64,000 nt of DNA from Rapana venosa (GCA_028751875.1 CM054143.1:70580280-70644279), one strand, 5' to 3'; positions 36,150 to 49,324 are shown, counted from the first letter of the stretch. Numbers and translations are program-made. The notes: generated by a model from the letters alone, not told the origin.

Positions 36150-38490
36150 ACAGTGTGAAAAAAACGAGACTTGGTTGTCTAAATATGTTATGAAGCTCGA
36201 TGGTAAAATATGAGCGTTTTGTTAAAATAAAAAAATATAAAACGATTTTTATCATGTAACAAAAAATTGGTTCATTGGGCTTGTAGATGGGAATTGATTG
36301 TGTTTTTAAACCCCTGTTTGTTGTGATTCTACAGAGCATAAACTGGCCTTGTAGAGTTGAATTCTTGAAGGTTTTCATACCTCATCTGACATACTTTAAT
36401 CCTAGAGACGTGTTGTGTGTGTGCTATTGACATGTTGTTAAGCTGAATTTTGTCACAAAGCTAGCCATGTCTTTGTACTTGCATTTTTAGCGCAAGTTTA
36501 TGTGTTGGTCACCAGATGTCTTGTCATATGTCCCTAATTTGTCACCTATGCACAGTAAAAGATATGGTATATATGATAAACACAGCAAATCCTGAATGGA
36601 TTTGACAAATAGTTCAAGCATGTTTAGTGTCGAATAAGGAAGTGATTGTACCCAGCTGATGTGTTTACAATAGTTATGTGAATAGTACTTCAAAGATGTG
36701 TCACACAAGTCCCATGCACCTGTTGTTTTATGGTATGTCTGAGGAGACTGAAGTTTTGTTTAACTCTTTTTCTTTTGCCCAACTACAGGTCATATTTCAA
36801 ATCACCATGTGACTCGTTATACTGTACTTCATATCTTCGTGTGCTACCACAGTTTTTTAAGTGTACAGATGTGTATTATTGTACATGGACTGTCACCAGT
36901 GTCACAGCACAGGTGTGACAAATTCGAATAACAACACAGAAACTTCGTGTAACCCTACAAAATTTTAAATGTTGGTTGTTCTCTAAAGTAGTCCGTTGTG
37001 GTGGCACAGGGTCACATCACATACCTCAAAAAGCACAAAACTATGGATGTGTGTGTGTGGGGGGGGGGGGTGTACCCATTGCTCTCTCCTGTCAACCTGG
37101 TCAGACGGAGACCTATTTTCTTTACTTCTTGCTAATTTTTGTTATCGACGTTATATAGATCTGTTTCGTTTCTGCCATTGAGTTCAACAGCAAAATAGTG
37201 TGGTAATAATGAGAAAACAGTCAAAAGGCATCGTTTTCAGGCTGGTCTATGGCCGCGACTGGCCAGAGGTCAAAATTTCTCACAGTTGTGTGAGTGTAGA
37301 CAGGTCAGGAATTATGCCCTGTAGCACATTATTTTTCTGGCTCATCTTCTCCCTAACTGCAGATTTCCTTCTCCTTTCACTCGTCAGGTTTAAGATCGGA
37401 CTTCACTAACAATTTCGTTCACAATGGTTCTACTTCCGGACTGAATAACATTCAATTTTATCGTTCTGGCTAATTCAGATGAATAATGTGCTAATACAAG
37501 AAACGCCCATTTTTTTTCCGCCACGCTGCACCTATGAAAAGCGTTTCCGGTCGCATCCCTCTCTCCCCTGGTTCGCTGGCTGTTATTTCTTCCTTCCCTC
37601 CCCATCACGCTGTTAGTGGGTCACTAAATATATCACTGCACCCTCTGACAACCCTCCTGCATCTCGGGGCCCCCACAAAAAAAACCCACAAAAATTTTTC
37701 AGGACACATAGTGTGAAAACCACGAGGTCTGTGTGTGATGGAAAGTACTGCCCACCAGAGGACGAGATAGTGGGGCAGCAAAAACTGTCGGCTGTTGTTC
37801 GTATTGGATCTACGGCAGCTGCCGTTACTGTCGGCTGCGGCAGGATCAGGGGGACTAAATGGGGTTAAGACCAAAATATGTTTTGAAATTGTTGTCTTGA
37901 TATGTGGCTTATAGTATAACTTTGCGATATCCTTTTTGATATGCAGTCTGCGAAAAGTTTTACATACCTGTTCCTACGATCAGCATCGTCATCAGCTATA
38001 TTCAGTGATCCTTTTACTGAAGTGATGAAGTTTTTTTCAAAACATTATTGCATAGTCCAAATGGTTCATTGTGTGGATTATTATGGGGACTTGTAAAGAC
38101 CATTATCATTCTGCGGTTTAGATTTTCTCTCGTTTGGTTACGGTTACAAAATAGTTTTATATGTTCATTCGTTACATTCTGTTAGAAATTGGATTTTTTA
38201 TTATTCTGTACTGCAAGAATTATTTGTAACTTACATTTTCTTTACAGTTCTGTGTAGATTTATTAATACACTTAATCCCTCTTACCCCACTCCCAGATTC
38301 CTACGTCCCCCCTACCAGCCCTTTCTTTTTATTATTAATGTGTCTAATATCAATTTTGTGAAGGACGTAATTGAAATCAAAACACACACATCAACATTAA
38401 CTTGGATTGCTCATAGTGGATACATTTTAACAAAAGCAAAGGAATGCATTAATTTTATTCATTAAAACGGTAGCAGACAGTCCTGGGACA
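36150..38490. other. Intergenic, one weak coding candidate
   Basis: AT-rich unique-looking sequence. On the minus strand 37,608-37,390 stays open and includes VAEKKWAFLVLAHYSSELAR after a GTGGCGGAAAAA that resembles the ATGGCGGAAAAA starts at 3,843 and 5,353. There is no ATG there and no family is recognised. Confidence 0.3.
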
Positions 38491-38605
38491 AGATAAACTA
38501 TGGCCGCACAATGTGGTAAGACAGCTGACATTGAAGAAGACAGGAGAGATGGTGACGTGTATGGATCACTAATAATTGTTCACAGCAAGTGTTGTCTTTC
38601 TCAGT

Positions 38606-38806
38606 GTCTGTGTGATGAGTGAAGTGTCTCTGGAGTGTATAGAATTGAATGAAGATGAGCCAGGAAGTGTATCCAAAGTCAACCATCTAGCACGCGACAT
38701 TTTGCTGTCACGGATGGAAATACTACATAAATATGCAAAAAATGAATACGGGCCCTCATCTTACATCGTTTTTTCATCCATAGTGTTAGTGACAGAATTG
38801 TTGTGA
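38606..38806 (+). CDS. Candidate exon, unidentified protein
   Basis: A good acceptor-like sequence (TTGTCTTTCTCAG) at 38,594-38,606 is followed by an open frame with ATG at 38,613. It encodes about 63 residues beginning MSEVSLECIELNEDEPG, then SVSKVNHLARDILLSRMEIL, and ends in a hydrophobic segment before TGA at 38,804. The residue mix is balanced and unlike the repeat-derived frames nearby. Upstream, ATGGCCGCACAATGTG then GTAAGA at 38,501 could be a short first exon, but the frames do not join with an open reading. Family unknown. Confidence 0.3.
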   Translation, partial: VCVMSEVSLECIELNEDEPGSVSKVNHLARDILLSRMEILHKYAKNEYGPSSYIVFSSIVLVTELL

Positions 38807-39249
38807 TAAGATTGAGACAGAAAGCTAAAACAAAGACAGCTCATGTCTCTTCAAAGGACATACACAACTACATGGAGGAGTGTGTTTCCTGTCAGTGCAG
38901 GTGGTTTTTCTTTTCACGGTTTCTCAATTTTCTTTTTTTTCCACCATTGTTTTTAAGAAAGAAGGAAATTCACTTTTTTAAAACAAGAAACAGATATTAG
39001 CTTGAAATTTATGAATGTTTTTGTTCTTTGTGTTAAGATCTTTAAGTTGATTCAGATTTACTTTGTGTTTACATGAAAAACTTCGAAGTATAGCCCATTG
39101 AAATTCTGCATCAGCCCACACTATGTGACATAAATCCAAGGAAACACACACACAAAAAATTCACAGGAGAAAATCAGCAAACTGTTCAGTGTGTAAAAAC
39201 AAATATGCAAAAATAAGAAATCACTGTAACTGTGTAATAATTTTTTTTT

Positions 39250-39790
39250 TTTTTTGATTGCTCAATCTTCTGTGACGTCACCGTCCTGCTGTCTCCACGC
39301 CGCTCTTACAATTTCCCCGCCACAGCATACACAGATTACGTTATGTCTAATCCCCACTCTCGAGTCGGAAGTCCACAGGAGCCAATCACTATCAGGCCGC
39401 CAGTGGGGCCCACCAGCCATGAGGGGCCCTGCACTGCGGCTGGGTCACTTTGGTGTGTTCATTGGTGGCCTGTTCTGAGTACATACGCAGGACACCAACC
39501 TCTTAAGAGCCCCCCTACTAACGACCAGTTTAGCTCAGTCGCACGGAGCAAGGCACTGTCGTGAGTTGCCCACCGAGGTGGCAACACCACACGTCCCTCC
39601 AAGACCGTTCCCCGCGAACCTCCAACCCAAAGGCTTTGGACAACAAAACTCACCACAGGCACAGAAGTGTATGGGTAAACCGAATCTGAGGTCACCATTG
39701 AGACAGAGCAAGGGGACCACCGAATCAAAAGGCAATTTTTTTTTAATTGCATGTAAATCAATGCCAATGAGGATGATGTAATTATGCTGC
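39250..39790. other. GC-richer unassigned stretch
   Basis: Base composition differs from the AT-rich flanks. Short open frames exist in all directions and none is recognised. It may be an interspersed repeat next to the SINE that follows. Confidence 0.3.
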
Positions 39791-39859
39791 TGTGGAAGTG
39801 CATATGCTTTGAGACTACTTGACAGGGTTGTACTCTACCTTACTATCATAATATACCCC

Positions 39860-40122
39860 GGGGGCGTCAAACCGGGGCCCGAGAGATACAGACCCCTGCA
39901 GTGTTGTCAGGTAATTGAGCAACATTTCTCAAACTCGCTTTGGGTTAAGTGGATGAAGCTCGACTGTGTGGTCCCAGTTTTCCCACTGAGCCCACAGCAC
40001 ACTCACTCTGGGTAGGAGCCGGCCGGAGTCCGAAAAATCCCTATGACTCTTATGGGAATCGAACCCACGACCTTCCAGTCCGTAACCCAAGGCGCTAACC
40101 ACTGCGCCATGGCGGCTGGTCA
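39860..40122 (-). mobile_element. tRNA-derived SINE
   Basis: On the minus strand from 40,122 the head reads GCCATGGCGCAGTGGTTAGC (box A) and, about 35 bases on, GGTTCGATTCC (a perfect box B). A non-tRNA body of about 190 bases follows. A real tRNA would end soon after box B with an acceptor stem; this continues, so it is a SINE head. It is a different family from the 5S-like SINEs. Confidence 0.7.
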
Positions 40123-40383
40123 ACTGTGTAAAAACTTATCTAACAACAACAACAAAATTATAATATGAATACAGTATCTTTCAAGTTTTGTTCTTTCCAA
40201 ATGAGTTGTTTGCATGTTGGCCATTCAGAATTGGTTTCCACAGCAATGGAGGGTCATCGTGCATAATTCATTTTATAATCTAGTTACAACTGATTTTTCT
40301 GATTCCCAAGCGCTATGTGACATAATAATAATTATAAATCTGAAACAACAAAACCCCTTCAAAAACAATTCCCGATATATATT

Positions 40384-40517
40384 TCATAGTGAACACCCCC
40401 ATGACTTGCCTGAAGTACCGGGCATGTGTCTGTATCCATACATGTGTTCTGCAGTGAATGTGTGCAGTCGTCTCTTCAAATGCAGAACAAATTTGGCAAC
40501 TGTTTCACTGACCGCCA
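40384..40517 (-). CDS. Candidate first exon, unidentified protein
   Basis: On the minus strand ACAAAATGGCGGTCAG starts at 40,517 and opens a frame of 43 codons beginning MAVSETVAKFVLHLKRRLHT, stopping at 40,384. The start context matches that of the exon at 5,353. The basic amphipathic look of the first 25 residues suggests a real N-terminus. The last part may read into an intron (possible donors GTACTT and GTATGG lie inside). An in-frame ATG also exists at 40,566. Confidence 0.3.
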
Positions 40518-40879
40518 TTTTGTAAACACTGAACAAATGCGCACAGAAAAAACAACGGCCATTCACAGCACAGCTGTGCCAAGTCTCTCACCTCCAAGAA
40601 TGACAGCAGCTCACACACACACACACACCACACACACACACACAAAGGGTGGGTGTGAGAGTGTTCAACCATGTCAGTGCATGTTGCATGTGTCAGGGGC
40701 TGTGTTTTCACTCGTGTTTGGTTTTTACTGTCAGCTGGCCAATCTTTCAGCCTGAAGAAGGTTTTAAATCAACCAAAACTTTGCTCTGCCAAACACTTGG
40801 GTGTTGTGTTTTTACTTGTCTGCTTTTATATTTTAAAAAATTATATTTATGATGTAGCAAAACTCATAGTTTTTAACTT

Positions 40880-41690
40880 AAACCATAGTTCCATACTTCC
40901 TCATGGGCGGAAGTAACACAGAGCTGCAAGATCTTACGACCAGACTTGAGAACAGAGCTGGAGCATATGGGATGGAGGTGAGCTCAGAGAAAAGTAAAGT
41001 ACTTGTGAACAGCACGAGCAACGCCACTGCTAAAATTTACATGAACGGCCAACAACTGGAGGAGGGTAAGACGCTTCTAAAACCTTGGCGCTACATCACA
41101 AAGGACGGGCTATCGACAAAGAAATCAAAATCAGAATAGCCATGGCCAACACCTTTCCATGACAAAAATCACCACCATATGGAAAAGTAAAGAGATCAGT
41201 TCCCAATCAAACTAAAGTCTACAAAGCCCTAATTCAGGGTATCCTGCTGTACGGAAGTGAACCTGGACATTGACTGCTTGAACAGCAAAGCGAATCCAGT
41301 CCCTTCGAAACAAATGCCTAGAAACTACTGGGCATTTTCCCGGAGGGAACGAAAGACAATGAATTTGTTAAAAGGGCCAATAACATGGCTGCGTCCACGG
41401 ACCCCTTCTCACCATCGTTACAAGAAGAAAAACTGACATGGTTCGGCCACGTCACCCCACAACACCCCTGCCCAAAAACAGTACTGCAGGTAAACACTCG
41501 AAGGCCGGCAAGTAGAGGTGAAGACAAGAACAAGTCTGGATGGACAACATCAGAGAATGGACCAGGATGAATGACTCGGCACTACTGCGCAGAGCCGAGG
41601 ACCGAGATGGATGGAGGAGGCTTACCACGGCATCGTCTTTCGTGTCTCCCCCACGACCGCCAAGGTCACGAGTCTGATGATGATGATGAT
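40880..41690 (+). pseudogene. LINE reverse-transcriptase C-terminal fragment
   Basis: The frame at 40,903-41,139 reads MGGSNTELQDLTTRLENRAG, then GMEVSSEKSKVLVNS, the strands that follow the catalytic FADD box in many LINEs. Downstream frames continue with a LLYGSE-like segment at 41,250 and an FGHV segment near 41,440, and end at a GATGATGATG tail (41,676-41,697). The catalytic part is missing. Frame breaks are present. Confidence 0.75.
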
Positions 41691-41863
41691 GATGATAGTT
41701 CCATAGTTTCACGCAATTTTCCACAGAAATTGTGGAAAAAGTGTTGGGGTATGCAACCCTGACCTATTCCTGTTCACACCTCACACTGCACACTGGTGTC
41801 AGGCCAATGACTGTACAGTGGGAATGCAATCACTGATGGGCAATGCACTGTTCTACGTCATCC

Positions 41864-41867
<4 letters not shown>

Positions 41868-41917
<50 letters not shown>

Positions 41918-41955
41918 TTTTGTGTGTGGGGTGTGTGTGTGTGGTGTGTGTATGT
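41868..41955. repeat. GT microsatellite
   Basis: GT run of about 90 bases with GG interruptions, 120 bases before the second gap. Confidence 0.95.
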
Positions 41956-42077
41956 GATAAAGCTACTAAAGTTTGATTAGTTTGATAAGGACTGCTTTAG
42001 CAAAAAAGAACTACCTATATATATGACACTTGATTTATTTGAAAAACAATTAATTGAAAACAAAAAAAACTTTTATA

Positions 42078-42577
42078 NNNNNNNNNNNNNNNNNNNNNNN
42101 NNNNNNNNNNNNNNNNNNNNNNNNNNNNNNNNNNNNNNNNNNNNNNNNNNNNNNNNNNNNNNNNNNNNNNNNNNNNNNNNNNNNNNNNNNNNNNNNNNNN
42201 NNNNNNNNNNNNNNNNNNNNNNNNNNNNNNNNNNNNNNNNNNNNNNNNNNNNNNNNNNNNNNNNNNNNNNNNNNNNNNNNNNNNNNNNNNNNNNNNNNNN
42301 NNNNNNNNNNNNNNNNNNNNNNNNNNNNNNNNNNNNNNNNNNNNNNNNNNNNNNNNNNNNNNNNNNNNNNNNNNNNNNNNNNNNNNNNNNNNNNNNNNNN
42401 NNNNNNNNNNNNNNNNNNNNNNNNNNNNNNNNNNNNNNNNNNNNNNNNNNNNNNNNNNNNNNNNNNNNNNNNNNNNNNNNNNNNNNNNNNNNNNNNNNNN
42501 NNNNNNNNNNNNNNNNNNNNNNNNNNNNNNNNNNNNNNNNNNNNNNNNNNNNNNNNNNNNNNNNNNNNNNNNNNNNN
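42078..42577. other. Scaffold gap, 500 N
   Basis: Exactly 500 unknown bases. The sequence right after it is the start of block U copy 2, so the assembly broke at a repeat boundary. Confidence 1.
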
Positions 42578-44400
42578 GGCACTTGTCTGAGGTAAGAGAC
42601 ATGACGTAGAGGGAGGAGTGCGGCTAATAACGCTGTGTTAGAATTTCAGGTTTAAGAGAGCAAACGCACAAAGAAAAAACAAACAAAATAAACATATACA
42701 GAATTAAAAAACCCCAAAACAAACACGTAATTGAAATATAAACACTCACTAAGATATACAGGTGTGATCTTACAATAATTGCTCTGTAACAAAATTAACT
42801 AATTAACAAAATAAATGTATACACATACACACACTAATTCAGGATTATTATATTACAATGCAATGCAAAATCCTATAAAGTTTAACCAAAATATTCAGTA
42901 CAGGAGAAAAATGAGATCACATGGGGTTGGTGAGTGTGTGTGTGTCTGTGGCAGTGTGAAGACCTTCAGCAGGGCAAGTAGACAGAAAGAGGGGTTGGGG
43001 TGTCCACAGTCAGCATTGTTGCCTGTCTGTGCAGTAGCGGTGATTGGCAGTGTGAAGGCAGCCTTCAGGAGAATGAGGGAGTGACAGACAGAGAAGACGG
43101 GTCAGCAGACAGCGGTAGACAGGGTCGGTTAGTTAGTTAGTTAGTCTGTAGTGAAGGTAGAAAGTTAGAACTACGTCTCTGCTTTCTTGTTCTCTTCCAA
43201 GTTTGCTCCCCCCCCCTCCCCTTCTGACATTCCTATTTATCAACCAAGTGGATTGTACATAGCTGATGACAATTGCAGTTGTGGAAATGAGAGACACCCC
43301 TTTGTTTGTGTTAGATAGCGTGGAATGAGAGAGACAGAGATGGATTGATTAGTGTTTGTAGTTTTTGTTCCATGTTGTGCTGTCTGTTCTTTCCAGGCAC
43401 CCAAACACAGCCTGTGGACTGTTGACATCAGATGTATCTCACTGCCATCAGTGACAGACTTGCCAGTGACAGCCAACTAGTGGACCAACTGTAATATTCC
43501 TTTCTGGAGTCAGAGGCCCCTCAACCCTCTCCTGGCTGCTTCCTTCTCCTCCAAAGTCATGGGCCTTCTGATCACACAGAAGAGAGAAATGGTAAGCAGC
43601 TGTAGCCATGGGTTTCTTTCTTTTTCCTCTGCTAGTTTAGATTTCATCCGTGATTTTCCTTCCACTTTAAACGGAATTCCGTATTGGCGATTTTCAGATT
43701 TTTTTGGTGAGGACAGTACTGATCTTATTGACTTATTGTTTTGTAATTTAATTTTTGTGTCATGTTTCTCTTATTGATAAACTATTCACTTTTAATAATC
43801 AGTTTGTATTGGGATAATATCTGCATACTGAATTATTTGTTTATGCAATAAAAAGTTCAGAATGAGAGGAACAGAGAATATTAATTTTGTAGGGTGCATT
43901 TAGATACATAGCTGCCAACCATTTCTTTTTTCCCAGAACTTAGCTGCAATTCTGGTTTTCACCATGTAAAAAAAATCACCAGGGAAAACTGCAGTAGGAC
44001 GTCTGCAGGCGTGCTGGTTTCCAGTACTGATCACCACGTCAGAGAACAGTGCAGATCAGAAGGGTGTTCTCAAAACAAGGATTCTCCATACATCAGTCAG
44101 TCTTCTGCTGCATTCTGTGCCAATGCAGTTGTCCAATTTGGCCTGGCAGACAAAATGTCATGACTGCACATGAGAAGAGCAGAGTTGTTTACCTCTGAGT
44201 TTGGTGTACATAGCAGTTCTGATTTCAGCTGATGAAAGCAGAGTTCAGATTTGAAGACGAGATGACTGAAGTAGCAACAAATAGAATCGTGAAGAGCCGA
44301 CAAAGTCTGGCCCTGATTTGACACTGGTGCTCAGCACTCCTCTCTCCTAAGTCAGCATTGTACTTTGTCAGTGTGTACACACACACGCATCCACACACAC
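42578..44400 (+). repeat. Interspersed block U, copy 2 (plus)
   Basis: Direct counterpart of 56,220-57,846 and inverted counterpart of 18,885-22,150. It lacks the LINE found in copy 1 and extends about 250 bases further than copy 3. Contains CATGACGTAGAGGGAGGAGT near its start and ends in CA repeats (44,380-44,415). No long open frame. Confidence 0.8.
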
Positions 44401-44879
44401 ATCCACACACACACTACATAAACAAGTCCAAGAGATGGTGAAATATAGAAAGTATGTAGGTTACACGCACACACCACACACACACACCAGACTCATGCAA
44501 TGATATCAACACAAAGAAAGTCTGTCCCAGTTAAATCTTTTGAACACATGTTATCATTTACTATATTTAATTTTGTTTTATCGGATACAACGGATAAGTT
44601 TGTCAAGTTTGTTAATTAATAGTTAAAATATGAATACAATCTTAATGTAAAATTTATCTCTTGATGATGTAAATTTTAATGATAATATAATGTGTTGCCG
44701 TTATTGTTTTGGCATCATAGACAGTTAAACAATTATAAGAATGAAAAGCATTTCAATAGTTAGAGATATTAAAACGGGAAAACCCCCCAGCTATAATTCA
44801 TTAAAATGATATGCACATATTTTGTTTACCACATTGGAAAGATCTCTGTGTTCACAATAATATTCAACAAATGAGTAAA

Positions 44880-47350
44880 ACATGAGAATATTATCATGGA
44901 ATATTAGAAGTATCTATGGAAAAGTGGATGGAATTAACATAAACAAACTAAATGACGTACACATAAAAGACATGTTGATATTATACGATGTAATAATTTT
45001 ACAAGAAACACATTTAGATAAAAAAAGCTGTAGAAATGTAACTCTACCAGGATATAATGTTCTGGCACTACTGCAAGACCAAAGAGAAATAGATCTGTCA
45101 GTAGCTAACCAGGAGGTATTCAATTTTCATATAAGGAAGATTATCGAAAAAGTATAAAATTTTTTACCCGCAAATCAGTTCAGATATTGTGTGGATGCAA
45201 AAGATCAGGAAAACTCATAAAAAAATCATCAAACAAGAATAATTTCATAGATGTGCATATATACCACCTGCATTTTCTTCTCTTTAGAAAAGTTCTATAC
45301 ACAGAAAATATGGGAAAATTTACAACCAGACATAGAAAGTTTGTCCTGAAAGAGGCAGATAATACTGTGCGGAGCCTCTGAATGTTGCGTATCAGGAAGA
45401 CTGACTGACTTTATAGAAATAGATCCAGAAACAAGTTTACTACAAATTTACCAGAAGAAAATGAATATACTAATGCTAATCAAAGTCTCAATGGAAAGAA
45501 TGGTACAAAAATATGGTAGAACTTTTAGCTAATATTTGATAGACAATCAATTGTATAATATTAAAATGCCGAACCTTAGAGATTTTACAGGGTTAGATTT
45601 ACATGCTTTCAACCGCAAGGTTGTAGTGTTTGTGGATATTTATCATTTGTTCTAAATCATTTATGAAAGAGGTTGAAACATATGAAAGTTAGAGATTTAA
45701 TGGAATCTCATGATCATTGTCCACTGTTGATTTAGATATAAACAATACCAGATAGACAAAAACACGTTTGGCAGAAGTCTATAAAAAATAGTAAGAGACA
45801 CACAGGCAGAGTGTATTACTAAAGATTTACCACAACAAACACGTTTTTAAATGGGAATAACAATACCAAAGAACAATGTCAAAAGAACAATTCTACTACC
45901 ACAATACAATCACACATAGCCACCAAAAAATAACTCAAACAAATACAGTATTAATACAAAGTACAAAGCAGCCTGAATTCAACAAACGTAGTCAATCATG
46001 ATCCAGACAACTGTCCTAGATATCTTTTCTCAAGTGGCACATTAAGCTTGAAGACAGAAAGTCAAAACTGTAAGAAGAATTAAACACAATAAAACAATGT
46101 GTGACTCAGAATGTAAACATTACAAGAAAAGAAGTAAAGTCTCTACTAAAAGCAATTAATTAGAAATCCGTATAAACCTGAACTTCGACAAAAATAATTT
46201 CATGAAAAGAAAACAGAATAATCTGTAATAAAAAAGAAAAAGAAAACCTTCAAACATTCACTGGTATCACAACTACATGATGCCATTTTGACGAAACCGA
46301 GTGTATTGTGGAAAACTTTACAAAAATTAAAAGAAAGCGAAGATGGTGGATAAAAGCATCCTAATCATATTAGTAGCAGTAAATGGACTGAACACGTAAA
46401 AAACACTTATTGGAAAAGAAACCGCAAATAGATCCAGCCCGCAAAAAGCAAGGACAAAGCAGGCCTCATGATTAAAGTATCTAATACCCCATTCCTAATA
46501 AGCAAATTAACAACGGTGGAAATTACAAAAACAATCAACAGGCTAAAACTAACAATCGCCTGGAAAAGATGAATTACAAACGAAATGATCAAATCAGTTT
46601 TGTTTAATGTTATAAGACAATGCGGATATGTCAATTTTAGTATTAGAAACGTTGTCTATATCCTGTTACTGAAAGTAGGTAGTGAATGTTCCAATCTATA
46701 AGAAACGTATGCATATACAACCCAGAAAACTACAGAGGAATAACGTTGACAAACACTATTGAGAAACTTTTTTGTCAATACTGAATCATAGAATTTCTGA
46801 ACTATTAGAAAATAACAAATAGTATTGAGTCAGAGAACAAGCCCTGGTTTCAGAAAAAGCATGCAAACAACGGACCATATCTTCCTACTTAACATTTTAA
46901 TAGATAGTCGCACATAAAAGTAAACACTAAAATACTTAATAGCTGCTTTGTAGATTTTCAGAAAGCTTTCGATAAAGTGTGGCACGGGGTCTTCTTATAC
47001 AAGTTAAACGAAATAGGAATAACAGGAAAAACTTGTAATGTCATTAAAAACAAATGGTATTCCAATGCAAACAATATATACAAAAATACGATCCAAGCAC
47101 ACAGATGAAATCATAGTCAAAAAGGGGTAACATCAGGAAATACAATAAGTTCTACATTATTTAATGTATATGTCAATGACATAGTTTTCAACATATTGAT
47201 TGAGAATGATCACCATCTATAACCACAAAAGACAGAATTCCATGTTTACTCTATGCTGATACCTAGCAATTACTATCACCAGACCAAAATAGTCTTCCAA
47301 ACTAACCGAATAAACTGCAAGAATACGGTTTTCTAATTGGGGTTTAACAG
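44880..47350 (+). pseudogene. Endonuclease-type LINE, 5-prime and RT part
   Basis: It starts ATG at 44,881 with MRILSWNIRSIYGKVDG, followed by LYDVIILQETHLDKK and LPGYNVL: the metal-binding N-terminal strands of the LINE endonuclease (N of WNIR, E of QETH), both visible. Later frames give an NYRGIT-like segment near 46,730, CFVDFQKAFDKVWH at 46,940-46,985 and LFNVYVNDIVF near 47,160. The YADD-type box is degraded. Stops and shifts are many. A minus-strand LINE interrupts it at 47,370. Confidence 0.85.
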
Positions 47351-47369
47351 ATAAACAAAAAAACACACA

Positions 47370-48215
47370 AAAATATTATATGGAATTTATATAGCGCTGA
47401 ATCCCCTTTTTTATGTTTTTAAAAAAAGAAACAAACAAAATCGAAGCGCTTGCACTCAATCATTTACAGGCATGCAACTCTCCTTAAATACATAAATGAA
47501 CAACAGATTTTTCCAAAACCATGCGCGTGCACGCATGCACGCACACGCACACACACACACACTCACGCACACATACACACTCGGAACAAACACTTAGAAG
47601 TGAAGAGTATGCTGATGTAAATTATGAGGACAGATATTTGGGGGGAAGTCTCTGGTAGGAAATAAGTGTGGTTTGAGGCTGATTAGGAAGGTATCAATGA
47701 AGCTTTTGTTCGAAGTGAAAGAGGGAGGAGTCATTCCAGTGATGGACCAGAAACAGAGAAAGACGACAGCCAACAGTGGTTTTTGGTTTGAATCTGGGTG
47801 TTCGATAGCACAAATTAATGTGCGGGCGGACTGAACAAGGAAACGGAGGAGTGTACAGGTGAAGACAGTTACAGAGATAAGGGGTGCAATGTGTGGAGAC
47901 ATTGAAACAGAGGTATTGATTTTTTAGCTCCAGTCTCTGTGAGACAGGCAGCCAGTGAAGAGATCGCAAAGAGGATGACTGTGTACAGAATTTTTTTCTT
48001 TCTTAGGACCACGAGCTGCAGAGTTATTGTATGCGTTGAAGAGAGGGAATCGATTATGCTGGGTTAGCCAGCAGCCAAAAGAGAATTACAGTAAACCTAT
48101 ACGTGAAAGAAAGAGAGAGTGACAAGCTTGGAGTTGCATCAGTGACAGATACTTGCGAATCGCAGCTTATGCAGCCGTATTTGATAAGTAGCAAGACTGG
48201 CAGGTAATAGTTTTT
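47370..48215 (-). pseudogene. CR1/L2-like LINE 3-prime end nested in another LINE
   Basis: The minus-strand frame from 47,969 reads MRSLHWLPVSQRLELK, then a YLCNCLHLYTPP segment, WND and an F-x-x-KLH-like end: the C-terminal block of CR1/L2/Jockey LINEs. It resembles 9,130-9,560 and ends with a GGAATTC-less ATATAGCGCTGAAT region and a TATAAATTCC tail at 47,375-47,395. A CA microsatellite lies at 47,525-47,580. Its insertion splits the plus-strand LINE. Confidence 0.75.
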
Positions 48216-49300
48216 TAACCGAGATCAACCTCCTAAAATTCCAATTCATTTCAAATGTGGAGAACATGTAATTGAAACAGTAGAAACCTATAAATAGCGA
48301 GGTATCAGTTTTCATCAGAAATGGGAAAATATTTCAAGCTACACAAGAACATTTAGTAAACCAAAGCAACAAAGCAATATACCCTTTAAAAAGAGCAGTT
48401 TATGGACAAAATTAAAAGATACTATAATAATGCATTTAGTTCGATCGCTGATTAACCCCTGTTTTACCTATGGGAGCAGAAGTTTGGTTTCCTTTTTGTT
48501 TTATTGGCAGGGAGACAAATTTCATATTAATGAACTGTTCAAGGCATGCCTTATGCAATCAGTTTTTTGTATGATAATTTTCAGATGTTAAAAAGAGAAA
48601 AAAAGCATTAGTAACTACCCACTTTGGGTGAATTTGGAAGATGTTCCACTGACCCTTTAAAATCATATGCCAGATAATATCCTATTGATTCATCTGACAG
48701 TAATCAAAACCAGACTCGATAATACATAAATAGTATATGACTATATAGTATCAGGACGAATACATATGAAAATGGATCACACAGGGAAAAATATGTTGTA
48801 CACAAATGGATTCAAACTATGCTCCTGGAAGAACCAAAGTACTCTTAAAGTCCATCGCGTTGAGTTATGCTGTTAGAAGAAAGCTTGAGCGACATGTATA
48901 AAACATTTTGGATCTACCAGAAAAATAGTTTGGCAAAACTAAATTTTATGATTATGCTACGCAAAGAATACAGACTGGAAACCCATATTTTAATAAACTA
49001 TGAAAACAAAACCCATAAGAAGACGTATTGTAAATTTCGCACAAGCTCTCACAATTTAATGTGCATAGAGAAAGGGGAGGCACCCAAAAAATATCCAGAG
49101 AGGACAGAAAATGTAGATACTGTAACAAAATAGAAAATGAATTTCATTTACTCGATGACTGTATTTTCTTCTATGATGAACTCAGAAATGCTTAGTTATT
49201 AAAAATCAAAACGAAAGACAAAGAACGGCAAAAACTGTGTACATAAATTGACAAATCACAGTTGTTTTCATAACAAATCCAGCAAACCATTGGAGACCCT
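48216..49300 (+). pseudogene. Endonuclease-type LINE, C-terminal part after the nested insertion
   Basis: It resumes the LINE begun at 44,880. A CGEHVIETVETYK-like strand lies near 48,260, a PCFTYG-then-EVW-like segment near 48,455, and at about 49,030 KFRTSSHNLMCIEKGEAPKK precedes a Cys-poor remnant of the C-terminal zinc region and an EFHLLDD-like segment. The 5-prime and 3-prime parts together have the length of a full ORF2. Confidence 0.7.
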
Positions 49301-49324
49301 ATGAGAACCTTTTAAAACGGTCGT

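Noticed and set aside
40050..40122. tRNA gene on the minus strand
   Set aside because: Box A and box B are good, but the acceptor stem does not close and a long SINE body follows.
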